Part shown: positions 7,436 to 16,257 of the stretch, piece by piece | Position numbering within the stretch: position 1 is the first letter of the stretch | How the letters are laid out: each line of letters starts with the position of its first letter | Source: Brevibacillus reuszeri | GTDB lineage: Bacteria > Bacillota > Bacilli > Brevibacillales > Brevibacillaceae | Assembly: GCF_001187725.1 (NCBI RefSeq) | Contig: NZ_LGIQ01000011.1 | Span: 408,017 to 472,016 of the forward strand | Direction of reading: 5' to 3' | Length of the DNA stretch: 64,000 bases | The notes under the pieces: generated by a model | Database searches by the model: none | What the model saw: the letters and a program-made list of their open reading frames with translations, nothing else | What the model was told of the DNA's origin: nothing | Made by a program: the position numbers and the translations under genes

Positions 7436-9328
7436 TTAGTAAGGATTTCGCATAGAACGTTGATTAAGATTGTAGTCTGACCATTGATTGTTTACCTCTC
7501 GTGCAACTTCCCCTGGCTGTGAGCTGGCGATGTTGAATACGGGGTTGTTGGTGTTGTAGACGAGCGTTTGTTTAGACGACGAGGTTGTGTTGTACATGTA
7601 GCTATTGGCATACATTCCGCTCGCCATGGCCTCGTATTGTTGGAATGCCTCGGGGTTAATCATCATAGCCATTCGAGTGAAACCCTCGTTTAGGTCCTGG
7701 TTGAAATTGCGGAAACCTTTCACTAGATCGGAATCATTCAACGCTTTTTTGAATGACGGTTCCAATCCCCGCGGCAAACTGTTAATGCTCGATTCAAGGC
7801 GGGTATCCTGCGTTTTCGATCCCTGTTCCTTTGCTTCCCGTAGCGCTTCCCTCGGCAGCCGTTTGTATCCGGTGGAGCCACTCTCAGGTGCTGCGGGATT
7901 CTCATCTTCCCCGAAAAAGTCCCTTTTTGCCTCTTCCATTAGCGCATCATCGCCTGTGATGAATGCCCTGGCTGACTTGAGAGAAAATGTGACTGCCTTG
8001 ATAGTCTCGTTAATGGTTTGAAGAGCAAATTTCAGCTGTCCCTCTAAGAAATCACCGATCCACGTCAGCACTTGTTTCGTTTCCTCAAGCCCGTACAGCT
8101 CGTTCACGAACTTTGATACCCCTTTATAAAGCTCGGAGTATATATAGGAAAGTTCTCTACCTAAATCAGCTAGGGAGTTAATCAGCCCAGTTAAATGACC
8201 TTCTTCGTTTATATTTTCAAAGACTTCCCCAACCCATGAACCGAAGTCTTTAAAAGCTTCAGTAGCCGTGGATAGGTTGGTTAGGATACCTTCTTTGAAA
8301 TTATCTATCGTCCCGTCTTCTTCGAACTTTTTGTAGAGCCGTTCGATCCATCCAATTGCATCAAGTACACCTGTTCCAATCTTGCCGAATACTTCTTGGA
8401 TGGCTTCCCCGAATCGTTTGATCGTCCCGTTGTTCTTTAGCAAATTGATGAAATCCATAAGCTTTTTCCAGAAGGGACCAAAAGCACTTTCGCCACCTTC
8501 AAGGTAGGTATAGAAGTCATCAAGTAGCAAAAGGATGCTCGTTAGAAGAGTAAAGGCAATCCCCAGCGGCCCGGTTCGTAAAATTAACCCTAAGCCCAGT
8601 AACGCTGCTCCAATTACCTTGATTTCCTGCGGAATTTTCTCACCCAATTTAGAAAATAACCTGTATATATCCGTACCAGCCTTTACAATCGTGAACCCTA
8701 GCCGGCCTACCCAGCTTATGGCCTGCGCCACATTTTTTGTCCAGTGCGGCATGTCCTTGATGATCTTCTTGTTGATGTCCTGAAGGGTATTTTTGGTTCG
8801 CTTTAAAGGACCCTCCATGTACTTGAACAGATAGTAACCAATCCACTGGAGGGCGTAGCTGCCAGACAATTTAAGTTGTTGGAACTCAAATTGAATGCCC
8901 CGAATGAATTTCATTTGGTCTGCAAACTCCGCAGGGGGCTTCATATCTTTAATCGTTGCTCGTAAAGACTTGAAGTCGCCCATTAGTTCAGGGCTCAAGT
9001 ATAGGTCCTCAATCGTAGCACCCATTGCTTTGAGCGTGCTCTGTAACTCAGAAGCTGCATCTTTGGACATCCACATTTTCCGAGCAAACTTTTCCGTTTC
9101 GAGGTCAGCCGTTGCCAAACTGCTAAGAAAGGAATAGATACCAGCGTTTGCAGCAACCATCGAAGTGACGATTGCTGTGCCTGCGATAGCAAATCCTTTT
9201 GATGCAGTACCGATGAACTTTTTGGCTCCATTTTCAACAGCCTGCATTGTATCGGATGCCTCTTGGAAAGAATCCTTGTCCACCTTCATGCCGAGAGAGA
9301 CCAGATACTCTTTGATGACATCAATCAT
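7436..9328 (-). CDS. Tail tape measure protein
   Basis: A 630-residue protein. It has an alpha-helical N-terminus, a hydrophobic central segment near residues 230-270 (VIGAALLGLGLIL and ILLLLDD), and a low-complexity C-terminus rich in Asn, Ser and Tyr. This is the architecture of tape measure proteins, which set tail length and may enter the host membrane during injection. At the usual rough rule of 1.5 angstrom per residue the tail would be about 95 nm. Its ATG overlaps the TGA of the frameshifted chaperone product (ATGA), so the two are translationally coupled. Confidence 0.85.
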   Translation of the reverse strand: MIDVIKEYLVSLGMKVDKDSFQEASDTMQAVENGAKKFIGTASKGFAIAGTAIVTSMVAANAGIYSFLSSLATADLETEKFARKMWMSKDAASELQSTLKAMGATIEDLYLSPELMGDFKSLRATIKDMKPPAEFADQMKFIRGIQFEFQQLKLSGSYALQWIGYYLFKYMEGPLKRTKNTLQDINKKIIKDMPHWTKNVAQAISWVGRLGFTIVKAGTDIYRLFSKLGEKIPQEIKVIGAALLGLGLILRTGPLGIAFTLLTSILLLLDDFYTYLEGGESAFGPFWKKLMDFINLLKNNGTIKRFGEAIQEVFGKIGTGVLDAIGWIERLYKKFEEDGTIDNFKEGILTNLSTATEAFKDFGSWVGEVFENINEEGHLTGLINSLADLGRELSYIYSELYKGVSKFVNELYGLEETKQVLTWIGDFLEGQLKFALQTINETIKAVTFSLKSARAFITGDDALMEEAKRDFFGEDENPAAPESGSTGYKRLPREALREAKEQGSKTQDTRLESSINSLPRGLEPSFKKALNDSDLVKGFRNFNQDLNEGFTRMAMMINPEAFQQYEAMASGMYANSYMYNTTSSSKQTLVYNTNNPVFNIASSQPGEVAREVNNQWSDYNLNQRSMRNPY

Positions 9329-9567
9329 CCGATTAACCCCCTCTGGCGCAGGTCGGCAATTTCGTCTGCTCTGCGTTTATTCTCTTGTTTCACGTCAAGG
9401 ATTTCGTGAGCGTCGAGCAAGTCGTCGAGGTCGTATACATCTTGAACCACGTCGCGATGGTCCCACATTCCAGCAAGAACGGGAGCGAATAGAAACTCGT
9501 CAACGTTTTCTAGTCTTGCCGGGACGAAATCAGGCCCGGAACGATTCCACCCAGGCCGCTGCCTTGA
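9325..9567 (-). CDS. C-terminal extension of the tail assembly chaperone made by -1 frameshift
   Basis: After the slippery site the -1 frame stays open for exactly 80 codons (starting SRQRPGWNRSG) and ends at a TGA that overlaps the tape measure ATG. The extension has no plausible start of its own: the first ATG is 34 codons in, with no ribosome site. The fused product would be 144 + 80 = 224 residues. The C-terminal part is acidic and helical (DVYDLDDLLDAHEILD), like the T domain of lambda gpGT. Confidence 0.75.
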   Translation of the reverse strand, partial: SRQRPGWNRSGPDFVPARLENVDEFLFAPVLAGMWDHRDVVQDVYDLDDLLDAHEILDVKQENKRRADEIADLRQRGLIG

Positions 9568-9998
9568 AAAAAACTTGTCAGATTAAACACAAGTGCATGG
9601 ATGGTAAGCCCCATTACCAACATTGTGTCGTCCTCCAGATCTGCAACACCAAATGTGCCATTCTCATTTAGTACAGGGGCTAGACCCGCTGACAGTGACT
9701 CGTAGCAAACCTTCAACGCTTGGTCCTGAATGTAGGCAAAGTCTTGCTCAGCGATATTTCCAAGTTGGCTCATTACTGCCGAGATTACTTTGTCATCAAC
9801 TTTGAAATCATCGAAGGAGCCCTCCTTTGCATCCTTCATTAATCCACTTTTGAACAGTGGCATTAATGATGTGAAAATAGGCATCAGGATTGTCGTTAAT
9901 TTGATCAGGATGAAAGAACCCGATCTGGCCGGAAACTTCCGAATACGGAACTTCCGACCGCCGATTTCCACGTCTTTATGCTTAACTGGTGCTTGCAT
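9510..9998 (-). CDS. Tail assembly chaperone, short (0-frame) form
   Basis: A 162-residue protein between tail tube and tape measure genes, the position of tail assembly chaperones (lambda gpG and similar). It has a beta-rich N-terminus (VEIGGRKFRIRKFPARSG) and a helical remainder. Near codon 143 lies a heptanucleotide T_TTT_TTT, where ribosomes can slip back one base to make a longer product. Chaperones of this type coat the tape measure protein and recruit tube subunits. Confidence 0.8.
   Translation of the reverse strand: MQAPVKHKDVEIGGRKFRIRKFPARSGSFILIKLTTILMPIFTSLMPLFKSGLMKDAKEGSFDDFKVDDKVISAVMSQLGNIAEQDFAYIQDQALKVCYESLSAGLAPVLNENGTFGVADLEDDTMLVMGLTIHALVFNLTSFFQGSGLGGIVPGLISSRQD
9567..9573 (-). 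promoter_or_regulatory. Slippery heptamer for programmed -1 ribosomal frameshift
   Basis: Seven consecutive T residues on the minus strand are read as AGT TTT TTT CAA in the 0 frame. This fits the X_XXY_YYZ rule (T_TTT_TTT). The -1 frame continues open to the tape measure start. Confidence 0.75.
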
Positions 9999-10017
9999 GA
10001 TTGAACCTCCCCATTAA

Positions 10018-10044
10018 AAAAAGAGCCCCTCAGCTCCCCGTATT
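10018..10044 (-). terminator. Possible partial terminator after the tail tube gene
   Basis: A short GC-rich hairpin (GAGC/GCTC core extended by wobble pairs) is followed by seven T residues on the minus strand. It lies between the highly expressed tail tube gene and the chaperone gene and could lower downstream expression. Confidence 0.45.
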
Positions 10045-10056
10045 TGTGTTATTCAA

Positions 10057-10491
10057 TTAAGCCACTGACTGATCGATATCTGCCGCCATGAACACCCAAG
10101 AAACCTGCTGCCCTTGTGCTTGGAATGGCTTGTCCGGTAGCTTTTGAAAAGAGACTCCTGTTGCTCGAATCAAATCTTGCATCGTGGATGAACGAAGCGT
10201 GATCGAAATACCAGCCCATTCCGATGAAGGGGCTTGCTCCAGGTAGTTGTACAATTTCAACAGCCACTTATTCAGGGCAGATGTCTGTTGTACCGAAATC
10301 GTAATCGTGCCATTTCGCCCTTTGATTTTCGATACCATGACAGCACCATCAGCAGCAACGTCATGAGCGGAACGATCGGTCGTCATAGATACCGAAATGC
10401 TACCAGTACCTTCGCCTGTCGCTACATACTGACCCACAGCTGGGTGTGCAAGTACCCCTGCAAGGTCAGCAAAGCTATAAGTAGAGTACAC
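10057..10491 (-). CDS. Tail tube protein (DUF3277-like)
   Basis: A 144-residue protein started by GTG at 10491, seven bases after AGGAGGG. The sequence (TYSFADLAGVLAHPAVG at the start, KIKGRNGTITISVQQTSALN centrally) fits the DUF3277 family of phage tube proteins. These stack as hexamers to make the inner tube of the contractile tail. It directly follows the sheath gene, the order expected for a myovirus. Confidence 0.8.
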   Translation of the reverse strand: MYSTYSFADLAGVLAHPAVGQYVATGEGTGSISVSMTTDRSAHDVAADGAVMVSKIKGRNGTITISVQQTSALNKWLLKLYNYLEQAPSSEWAGISITLRSSTMQDLIRATGVSFQKLPDKPFQAQGQQVSWVFMAADIDQSVA

Positions 10492-10509
10492 TTACATTCC
10501 CTCCTTCCT

Positions 10510-11616
10510 CTAGCGATTCACCGTCACGTTAACAACAACATGCTCAATAGCCCCAGCCATCTTGACTGGAACGTAAATAGGCGGTGCAACTCGCTTATCT
10601 CGTTCGTCTTGTGTTTGATCTGCGATTCTTTCCGCAAGAACCAAATAGCCCTTGGACAGCGTATCTCCCCTTTGAAGGGTGAGGATCGGAGAGCCCTTCC
10701 ACACGCCAGGAGCAATCGCACCGCGGATCACTGATTTATCACACTGCTCTGAAATTGCACTCACCAAGAGAGACAGTCCATCCTCTGTTTGCGGGATTTT
10801 CTTTGCCATGACCAAGGCATTGACTGCCCCAATCTGGATTTCTGCTTGGAGCATATCGAGATTCAATACCTCGTCGAAGGAAACACCGCTTGCCATCTTT
10901 CCTTGTGTAAGCAGCTTGAATTTTGGTCCAAAATTGGTATACACGTTCCCGTTTAGCTCACGAATTTTCAAAGCTTCTGTAGTGGATAGCTTCTCAGGTG
11001 TAACCCCGACTTGTGTTTTGTAAGCCAGTGTATATGCCGAGTTTGCACCACCCGTGTTAGCGCCCATCGCATAACCCATTGCTGCTACGGCTGCATGCGG
11101 AGTGGTGCTATATTGACCAAACGTTCGTTTATACGATTTGTTTTTCAAAATCTCCATGATGTTTCCCGTGGTTCCTGCTTTTACGGCTTCATCATCGGTC
11201 GTGTAAAAGTACGTGGACGCTGGTTCCATTGCTTCAACGGTTGCTGCTACTGCCTCGATTTCCGCTGATGTTGTATTCACGATGTAGGAGCTATACCAAT
11301 CATTGTTAGCTGCTCGGCAAGCTGTGATTGCTTCAACCGCCGTTTCAGCATTAGCATCATCCCACCTACCGACTACCAATTTAACCGGAGTTGGGTCTTG
11401 GCTGAAATAAATGGTAGCAGCTGCGCATTCAGGATCAGATTCTTTCCATCCGTCCGACTTCATGTCTGAGAGGCTAGAATATATCTTGACCCGATCTTCT
11501 ACGGGAATGTTTGTCGATTTCCCCACGATCAAACCGATGTCGAAGGTTCCAGCGCTCTGCGCCATGGGTGACACTATGACATTCACGCGTACAATTTCAT
11601 CAAGAGAAAGTGCCAA
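10510..11616 (-). CDS. Tail sheath protein (DUF3383-like)
   Basis: A 368-residue protein with the DUF3383 pattern: MALSLDEIVRVNVIVSP at the start, a FDIGLIVGKS segment near residue 25, an ATIYFSQDPTPVKLVVGRW segment near residue 68 and a basic C-terminus ending in HVVVNVTVNR. Sheath subunits surround the tube and contract during infection. Its presence shows the tail is contractile. It is followed within 20 bp by the tube gene. Confidence 0.85.
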   Translation of the reverse strand: MALSLDEIVRVNVIVSPMAQSAGTFDIGLIVGKSTNIPVEDRVKIYSSLSDMKSDGWKESDPECAAATIYFSQDPTPVKLVVGRWDDANAETAVEAITACRAANNDWYSSYIVNTTSAEIEAVAATVEAMEPASTYFYTTDDEAVKAGTTGNIMEILKNKSYKRTFGQYSTTPHAAVAAMGYAMGANTGGANSAYTLAYKTQVGVTPEKLSTTEALKIRELNGNVYTNFGPKFKLLTQGKMASGVSFDEVLNLDMLQAEIQIGAVNALVMAKKIPQTEDGLSLLVSAISEQCDKSVIRGAIAPGVWKGSPILTLQRGDTLSKGYLVLAERIADQTQDERDKRVAPPIYVPVKMAGAIEHVVVNVTVNR

Positions 11617-11634
11617 TCAAAACACCTGCCTTTC

Positions 11635-12171
11635 TTATCTATCTGGAACTACTTTTATTTCTGCTGCCTCAATGTAATGAACAGTAGAACTACGGACAAC
11701 CTTTTCATTGAATCTGGCTGTAAATGACGTTCGCTCCCACCATTGCCCGCCAAACAGTTCAGGCAATCGAACGGGAGTAGGCACATCGGTTACAAGATGC
11801 ATGGGCGAGAATAGCAGCGGACTCCTGAACAGGCCCGCGCGTACTCTGTCTGCATCATCAAAGCTGCTCGGTCCGTAGAACGTCCATTGCACTTGATGGA
11901 CACGGGTATAGCTCGATACATTATCGGCAGTTGTCTCGCTTGTCTGGGAATAGCTTCGCTCTACTGGTTGTGCGTATGGGTCATTTGCAGGCGAGACAAT
12001 AATAAACCCGACATCATCGGTACGCTCCCATGCGGGGGCACCATCTGCCGGGTAACCAATGCGAATGCGGTTTTGATTCTCTTCTGCTTCAGGATCAAGA
12101 CCAAGAATGTTAAGCGTGCAAGCTTGAAAAATATCTTCGATCGCTGTAAGGGAAAGTGCAATATCTGACAT
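11635..12171 (-). CDS. Neck/tail terminator protein
   Basis: A 178-residue protein immediately upstream of the sheath gene. Segments GFIIVSPANDPYAQPVERSY and VQWTFYGPSSFDDADRVRAGLF match the pattern of phage neck terminator proteins (gp12-like, LIC_12616 type) that cap the head-proximal end of the tube and sheath. It follows the stopper-like gene with no gap. Family call is by pattern and position. Confidence 0.65.
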   Translation of the reverse strand: MSDIALSLTAIEDIFQACTLNILGLDPEAEENQNRIRIGYPADGAPAWERTDDVGFIIVSPANDPYAQPVERSYSQTSETTADNVSSYTRVHQVQWTFYGPSSFDDADRVRAGLFRSPLLFSPMHLVTDVPTPVRLPELFGGQWWERTSFTARFNEKVVRSSTVHYIEAAEIKVVPDR

Positions 12172-12525
12172 CTACTTACCTTTCACCCTTTCTGCGACTG
12201 CTTTGTAGTATCCATAGTCGACATACGGGAAAACACGCTTGACTCGGTAGCGCTCGCCGCGCCACTCAATTTGATCCGACGTACCTTCTTCCCGGGTCTC
12301 AAACAGTTCTTGAGTCGAGTAAAAACTCATCAGCCCGGTAACGCGGTCACCCTCTGGCAACTGCTCAAGTGTCTTTGCGTCTGCTACAATGACCACGCCT
12401 GTCATCCTGATTGGTGGTACGTCTGAGGATACCCAACGTCCTTTTACCCAGTCACCACCTTTTCGATGAACAGTGAATGGCTGCGCAAAATCAGGGTCGG
12501 TAATCACTTCGCTAACATCGATCAC
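12172..12525 (-). CDS. Head-tail stopper-like protein
   Basis: A 117-residue protein started by GTG at 12525 downstream of AAGGA. It is beta-rich with a GVVIVADAKTLEQLPEGDRVTG segment and a C-terminal WRGERYRVKRVFPYVDYGYYKAVAERV segment typical of head-completion or stopper proteins. Such proteins plug the portal channel and dock the tail. It lies between the gp10-like gene and the neck terminator, the expected place. Confidence 0.6.
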   Translation of the reverse strand: MIDVSEVITDPDFAQPFTVHRKGGDWVKGRWVSSDVPPIRMTGVVIVADAKTLEQLPEGDRVTGLMSFYSTQELFETREEGTSDQIEWRGERYRVKRVFPYVDYGYYKAVAERVKGK

Positions 12526-12540
12526 ATGTACTCATCCTTC

Positions 12541-13116
12541 CTACTTCACAACATACGTGATAGCCTTGCGGAGCTCGCCCTTATCAATGAGTGGTCTGTC
12601 ACTGCCTTTTCTCTCTTCTGTGATTGGAGAGTTTGGCGCCCAGTTGTTCTGTGGATCGGTGAACCAGCCTCGGGCAAAATTTTGTCCCATCAGACCTGCC
12701 CTATGTAGTTCGGGTTCTGGATCGCCACCATCCAACGCAACCTCTGATACCTTCCCCAACTGCTTGGCGATAGCTTCTTTGTTGTGCTCAATCGCTGGTT
12801 CGAGTACGGGACGTGGCGGCGAACGCCAAAGAGGTGAGCCATGCGTCTGTATCCATAATTCATACGCTTTGCTGTACGTCATTTCGCCGCTTTCAACCCT
12901 TGGGTTCATCTCATCACGCATAGCCTTTTGACGGATACCATGAGTATGGGCGTATAGCAGCTCAGCATTGGAAATAGGATCACCCTGTCCTCTTTGACTT
13001 GACTCTCCTTCCGGAATCCCCACGTACACTTGCCTGTTTGCCAGGTCATCAATAATTTTCTTAATCTCGTTTGTTTTATCAATCCCAGTAGTGACTTGTC
13101 CAAAGAGGTTGAACAT
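12541..13116 (-). CDS. HK97 gp10-like neck/minor tail protein
   Basis: A 191-residue protein. The RQVYVGIPEG motif near residue 29, NAELLYAHTHGI near 50, PPRPVLEPAIEHN near 100 and the closing IDKGELRKAITYVV match the virion-morphogenesis/HK97 gp10 pattern, including the conserved D-x-G-x-L-R-x-S/A-I terminus. These proteins join tail to head. It is in series with the DUF4054 connector gene. Confidence 0.7.
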   Translation of the reverse strand: MFNLFGQVTTGIDKTNEIKKIIDDLANRQVYVGIPEGESSQRGQGDPISNAELLYAHTHGIRQKAMRDEMNPRVESGEMTYSKAYELWIQTHGSPLWRSPPRPVLEPAIEHNKEAIAKQLGKVSEVALDGGDPEPELHRAGLMGQNFARGWFTDPQNNWAPNSPITEERKGSDRPLIDKGELRKAITYVVK

Positions 13117-13128
13117 GCCCTTACCCCC

Positions 13129-13629
13129 TTAGTACACGTACATACCGCCTTTGCCTACAATCCTGCCAATGGTCGCCAGCTGTTGCCCGTAAATCGTCAG
13201 CTTCCACGCTGCCCAGCCGTCAAGGTCCTGAGCAATCGCGGAGTAGTCGGTACTCACAGAAACGTCAGCAACCGACTTCGAGGTTGCCAGCCCGCGAGTT
13301 TGTCCGGCTTTTAACACGCCGGCAGCTCCACTGTTTGGATCGGCAGTGCCTTGCAGATACAACGTGCAAAAATGGGCGATAAACCACCCCATAGCAACTG
13401 TCCAGTAGGAATGCCATCTTGCCTCCTGGATGCTGGCGCTCGCTAAATCAATGTACATTTGCACAACAAGCTGCGGAATCACGTACGCACCCTCTGCATT
13501 TGGTCCAAACTGCGGATATACAGCAATGAAGTCTTCGAAAGCAAAAGTAGGGTTGCTCCCAGTTCTGATGTTGGAAGCAGCCCCTATGAGTCCAGCAGCG
13601 CTCAAGTTGCGATCATTAGCAATCGACAT
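13129..13629 (-). CDS. DUF4054 head-tail connector protein
   Basis: A 166-residue protein with FEDFIAVYPQFG, a QMYIDLASASIQEARW helix, and WFIAHFCTLYL followed by a Gly/Ala-rich stretch. These are hallmarks of the DUF4054 family, an adaptor ring next to the portal. The gene lies two genes downstream of the major capsid gene, as usual. Confidence 0.8.
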   Translation of the reverse strand: MSIANDRNLSAAGLIGAASNIRTGSNPTFAFEDFIAVYPQFGPNAEGAYVIPQLVVQMYIDLASASIQEARWHSYWTVAMGWFIAHFCTLYLQGTADPNSGAAGVLKAGQTRGLATSKSVADVSVSTDYSAIAQDLDGWAAWKLTIYGQQLATIGRIVGKGGMYVY

Positions 13630-13644
13630 AATTGCTCACCTGCT

Positions 13645-13941
13645 TTATTGTTCTTGACCAGCTTCCGCAGCAGCCTTCGCTTTTTCTTCGGCTTCTTTCA
13701 AGGCTTTCTCTTCTGCCTTTAGCTGTGCTGCTGACTTGGTTTTGTTCCCTGTCTCTGCATCTTTTACGGCCTGCTTGGTTTCCGTTACTGTGACGTCTCC
13801 TGCTTGACTTGCAAGCTTAAACATTGAAGATTGTTTCACCCATTCTGGTACCTCAACAAATTCATGCGCTCGCACTACTACGACAGGTTCTTGTCCTGCC
13901 GGGTGATCAAATTGGAATGATTTCTTAGACATAATAAGCAT
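13645..13941 (-). CDS. Small phage structural-module protein with Lys/Ala/Glu-rich C-terminus
   Basis: A 98-residue protein from an ATG at 13941 with AAGGAGGAG upstream; the longer frame to 13983 has no ribosome site. The N-terminal half (SFQFDHPAGQEPVVVVRAHEFVEVPEWV) may fold as a small beta domain. The C-terminal 45 residues are charged and Ala-rich and likely form a coiled coil. It lies between the major capsid and DUF4054 genes. Function is not recognised; a head decoration or completion role is possible. Confidence 0.65.
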   Translation of the reverse strand: MLIMSKKSFQFDHPAGQEPVVVVRAHEFVEVPEWVKQSSMFKLASQAGDVTVTETKQAVKDAETGNKTKSAAQLKAEEKALKEAEEKAKAAAEAGQEQ

Positions 13942-13955
13942 CGTAAAACTCCTCC

Positions 13956-14966
13956 TTAAATGCCGTCGCCATAGCGAGCGCACTGGGTATAAAGAAATTT
14001 AACTTGACCAATTTGAGCTGCGTATCCAGTCAGATAAGCCATTTCCGTTACCGACTGTTGCGTCATTACCCGACTAAGTGGGACTGTCAGATCGAAGTTA
14101 ACGCGGTCTTCATCGTTGACGTACGCTACCATTCGATCAGTGCCACCCGTACCTGCACCTGAGCACCAGCGAGACGGAACAATCGCCAGGTCAATTCCTT
14201 GGTTCTTTCCGATATTGTTATCTTCCAAGAATTTCAGGATAGATACGTTACCTGCTTCGCTTACTTTGGTACCAACCAGGTGTGCAAACTGTTGGGGTGG
14301 AATCAGGATGTGATTCGCCATACCAGTTAGGTCGTATTCAGATGCTTCCCAAGTCGCTGTAATGATCGCGTTAACGTCTGCCAGAATTTCATCTGGAGTC
14401 TTCTTGTTCCACTTGGTTTGTCCAGCTGCTCCAGTAGCTACTGCCGCTGCCGTAATATTTGGATTGTTAACAAGGCCGTAAACACCTGCACGAGGCACGC
14501 CAGTATATACGATATTGTCGATTGACTTGTTGTAGTTCAGGCGAATACCTTTATCCAAAATGTCATCGAGACTACGACCAATCTTTTGTAGCTTTTGCTG
14601 ATCAATGAATGGAACCTTCAAAATGTTTCCGAAGTTGAAAACCTGGAATACATCTTTTGAAGTATTGGCCTGCATGACAGGAATATCATTTGTCGCACCG
14701 CCGATAATCCCGTCCTCGTTACCACCTGTCGTGGCATAATCTACGAATTGATTGGAAACGTAGTCAACCCAGCCACCGCCAGTTATAGACACGATATCCC
14801 GCATCCAAGTAAAGCTGCTCAATGGCTCTAATAGTCTTGGATCTCGCTTCTCTAATTCTCCAACTAAAAACGCCATGCCGGAGCCAATTGCAGCAGCATC
14901 AGTCATCAACATGGATGGTCCAAGATTATCAATCGTGTGGATTTTTCTTCCCATAGATGCATTCAT
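13956..14966 (-). CDS. Major capsid protein (DUF2184-like)
   Basis: A 336-residue protein with the DUF2184 capsid pattern. Features include an N-terminal LEPLSSFTWMRDI segment, a VFQVFNFGNILKVPF segment, a GLVNNPNI segment in the middle, and a C-terminal RVNFDLTVPLSRVMTQQ segment. It follows the cement protein gene and precedes the connector genes, as in related contractile-tailed phages. The HK97 fold is inferred from the family. Length is normal. Confidence 0.85.
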   Translation of the reverse strand: MNASMGRKIHTIDNLGPSMLMTDAAAIGSGMAFLVGELEKRDPRLLEPLSSFTWMRDIVSITGGGWVDYVSNQFVDYATTGGNEDGIIGGATNDIPVMQANTSKDVFQVFNFGNILKVPFIDQQKLQKIGRSLDDILDKGIRLNYNKSIDNIVYTGVPRAGVYGLVNNPNITAAAVATGAAGQTKWNKKTPDEILADVNAIITATWEASEYDLTGMANHILIPPQQFAHLVGTKVSEAGNVSILKFLEDNNIGKNQGIDLAIVPSRWCSGAGTGGTDRMVAYVNDEDRVNFDLTVPLSRVMTQQSVTEMAYLTGYAAQIGQVKFLYTQCARYGDGI

Positions 14967-14983
14967 GTACGTTTATCCCCCTC

Positions 14984-15499
14984 TTACGGATTATTCCGCG
15001 ACAGAATTGTGATTTCAGCGACCTTGTTTGTGTCGAGTTTGCCTGTTTTCCATTTAACCCCTGGCAGCTTGATGGTGTTTGCACCGTCTGCTGCTGCCTC
15101 AAAACCACCAACCACACCAGTAGGAATCGATGCGTTCGCTGTTATACGAAGGTATACAGCGCCCCCAGCTGTTGGCGTTCCTGCATTGCAAAGGACCGTA
15201 ATTGAACCACGCTCAAGTACGTCACACGGTTGACCAGGCTTATAGGAAACTTGTTCAGAGAAGTAATCTGTACTCTGCTTTACTTCTCGTACCGCAACAC
15301 CAACAAATGCATCTGCTGTACCATCTTCACCGAACTTCGAATAAGAATTGTCCCCGTTTAAAACGACCGCATCACCAAAAGAGATTGGTTCTTTATCCGT
15401 ATCACGTACCAAGCGTGCCGTTATAATGGCATCGGCACTTCGTGAAACAGTACCGGGATATCCAAGGTTGAGAGATTTTCCAACTACTTTACCTGGCAT
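14984..15499 (-). CDS. Structural cement (Gp24-like) capsid protein
   Basis: A 171-residue beta-rich protein with SRSADAIITARLVRDTDKEPISFGDAVVLN near residue 20 and VLERGSITVLCNAGTPTAGGAVYLRIT near residue 94. This is the pattern of DUF2190/Gp24-type cement proteins that stabilise the capsid surface. The gene is between protease/scaffold and major capsid genes, which matches the family. Confidence 0.75.
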   Translation of the reverse strand: MPGKVVGKSLNLGYPGTVSRSADAIITARLVRDTDKEPISFGDAVVLNGDNSYSKFGEDGTADAFVGVAVREVKQSTDYFSEQVSYKPGQPCDVLERGSITVLCNAGTPTAGGAVYLRITANASIPTGVVGGFEAAADGANTIKLPGVKWKTGKLDTNKVAEITILSRNNP

Positions 15500-15528
15500 T
15501 ATTTATCCATCCTTCCTTACCGCTCATA

Positions 15529-16257
15529 TTAAGAACGGTTCTTGTAATGTGGGTTATATTGTTTGGCGAGGTCCTGACCAAGCCCTGCGATTTTTTGCTG
15601 ACGGTCTTCTGCTTTTTTATCAGCTGTAGGCTTTCTCTGTTGAATGGCAGCATAGGAGCTCTTTCCTGGTCTTTTCTTATTAATGCTAGCAATAGCTGCA
15701 TCAGTTGCTCGCTTGCGCTCTGCTGCATCAGGGATAGCAGCGATAATCGGCTTAATGGCTTTCAAGGCTTCAATCTTAAGCGCATTATCCGCAGTCAGAG
15801 CACTCTTTGGTCGGTCTTCTGGATCAGAGATAGGACCTTCTTCGTCCATGTTTTCCACTGGGATGGTGTGGCTCTCTTCTTCATCGTCAGCTGCCTCGGA
15901 ACCACTAGCCTTTTCGAGTTCTGCAATGGCGTTGTCGATTGCATCCTCTGGCTTCTCGTCTTTATTTGCATTGCTTTGCACAAGCCCTGTGACGAGTTCG
16001 GTGAGCTTGGCTACTTGATCGGCCAGGGCAGCAACAGCAGGGTCTTGGTTGTCAGATGTTGGCGGGCTTGTTGGCTCGGTTGGCTCGTTATCCTCGGCAC
16101 CCCTTTCCTCAACGAGGGCATCTACTGCCTCCTTGATTTCTTGTGGTTCAGCATCTTTTGCAAAGTGCTTCAAGCCGACTGCTGCAAGTAAATCAGTGAT
16201 ACGTGAAAGTGATTGTGTTTTCTTTGGTAAAACGATCTTTTGATCTGTACCTGGCAT
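15529..16257 (-). CDS. Nested in-frame scaffold protein (internal start)
   Basis: Within the protease gene an ATG at 16257 (codon 196) is preceded by AAAGGAGA with eight bases between GGAG and ATG, as good as any start in the operon. The 242-residue product would begin MPGTDQKIV, right where the protease domain ends. This is the same arrangement as lambda C/Nu3, where the scaffold is made from an in-frame internal start. Not shown experimentally here. Confidence 0.65.
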   Translation of the reverse strand: MPGTDQKIVLPKKTQSLSRITDLLAAVGLKHFAKDAEPQEIKEAVDALVEERGAEDNEPTEPTSPPTSDNQDPAVAALADQVAKLTELVTGLVQSNANKDEKPEDAIDNAIAELEKASGSEAADDEEESHTIPVENMDEEGPISDPEDRPKSALTADNALKIEALKAIKPIIAAIPDAAERKRATDAAIASINKKRPGKSSYAAIQQRKPTADKKAEDRQQKIAGLGQDLAKQYNPHYKNRS

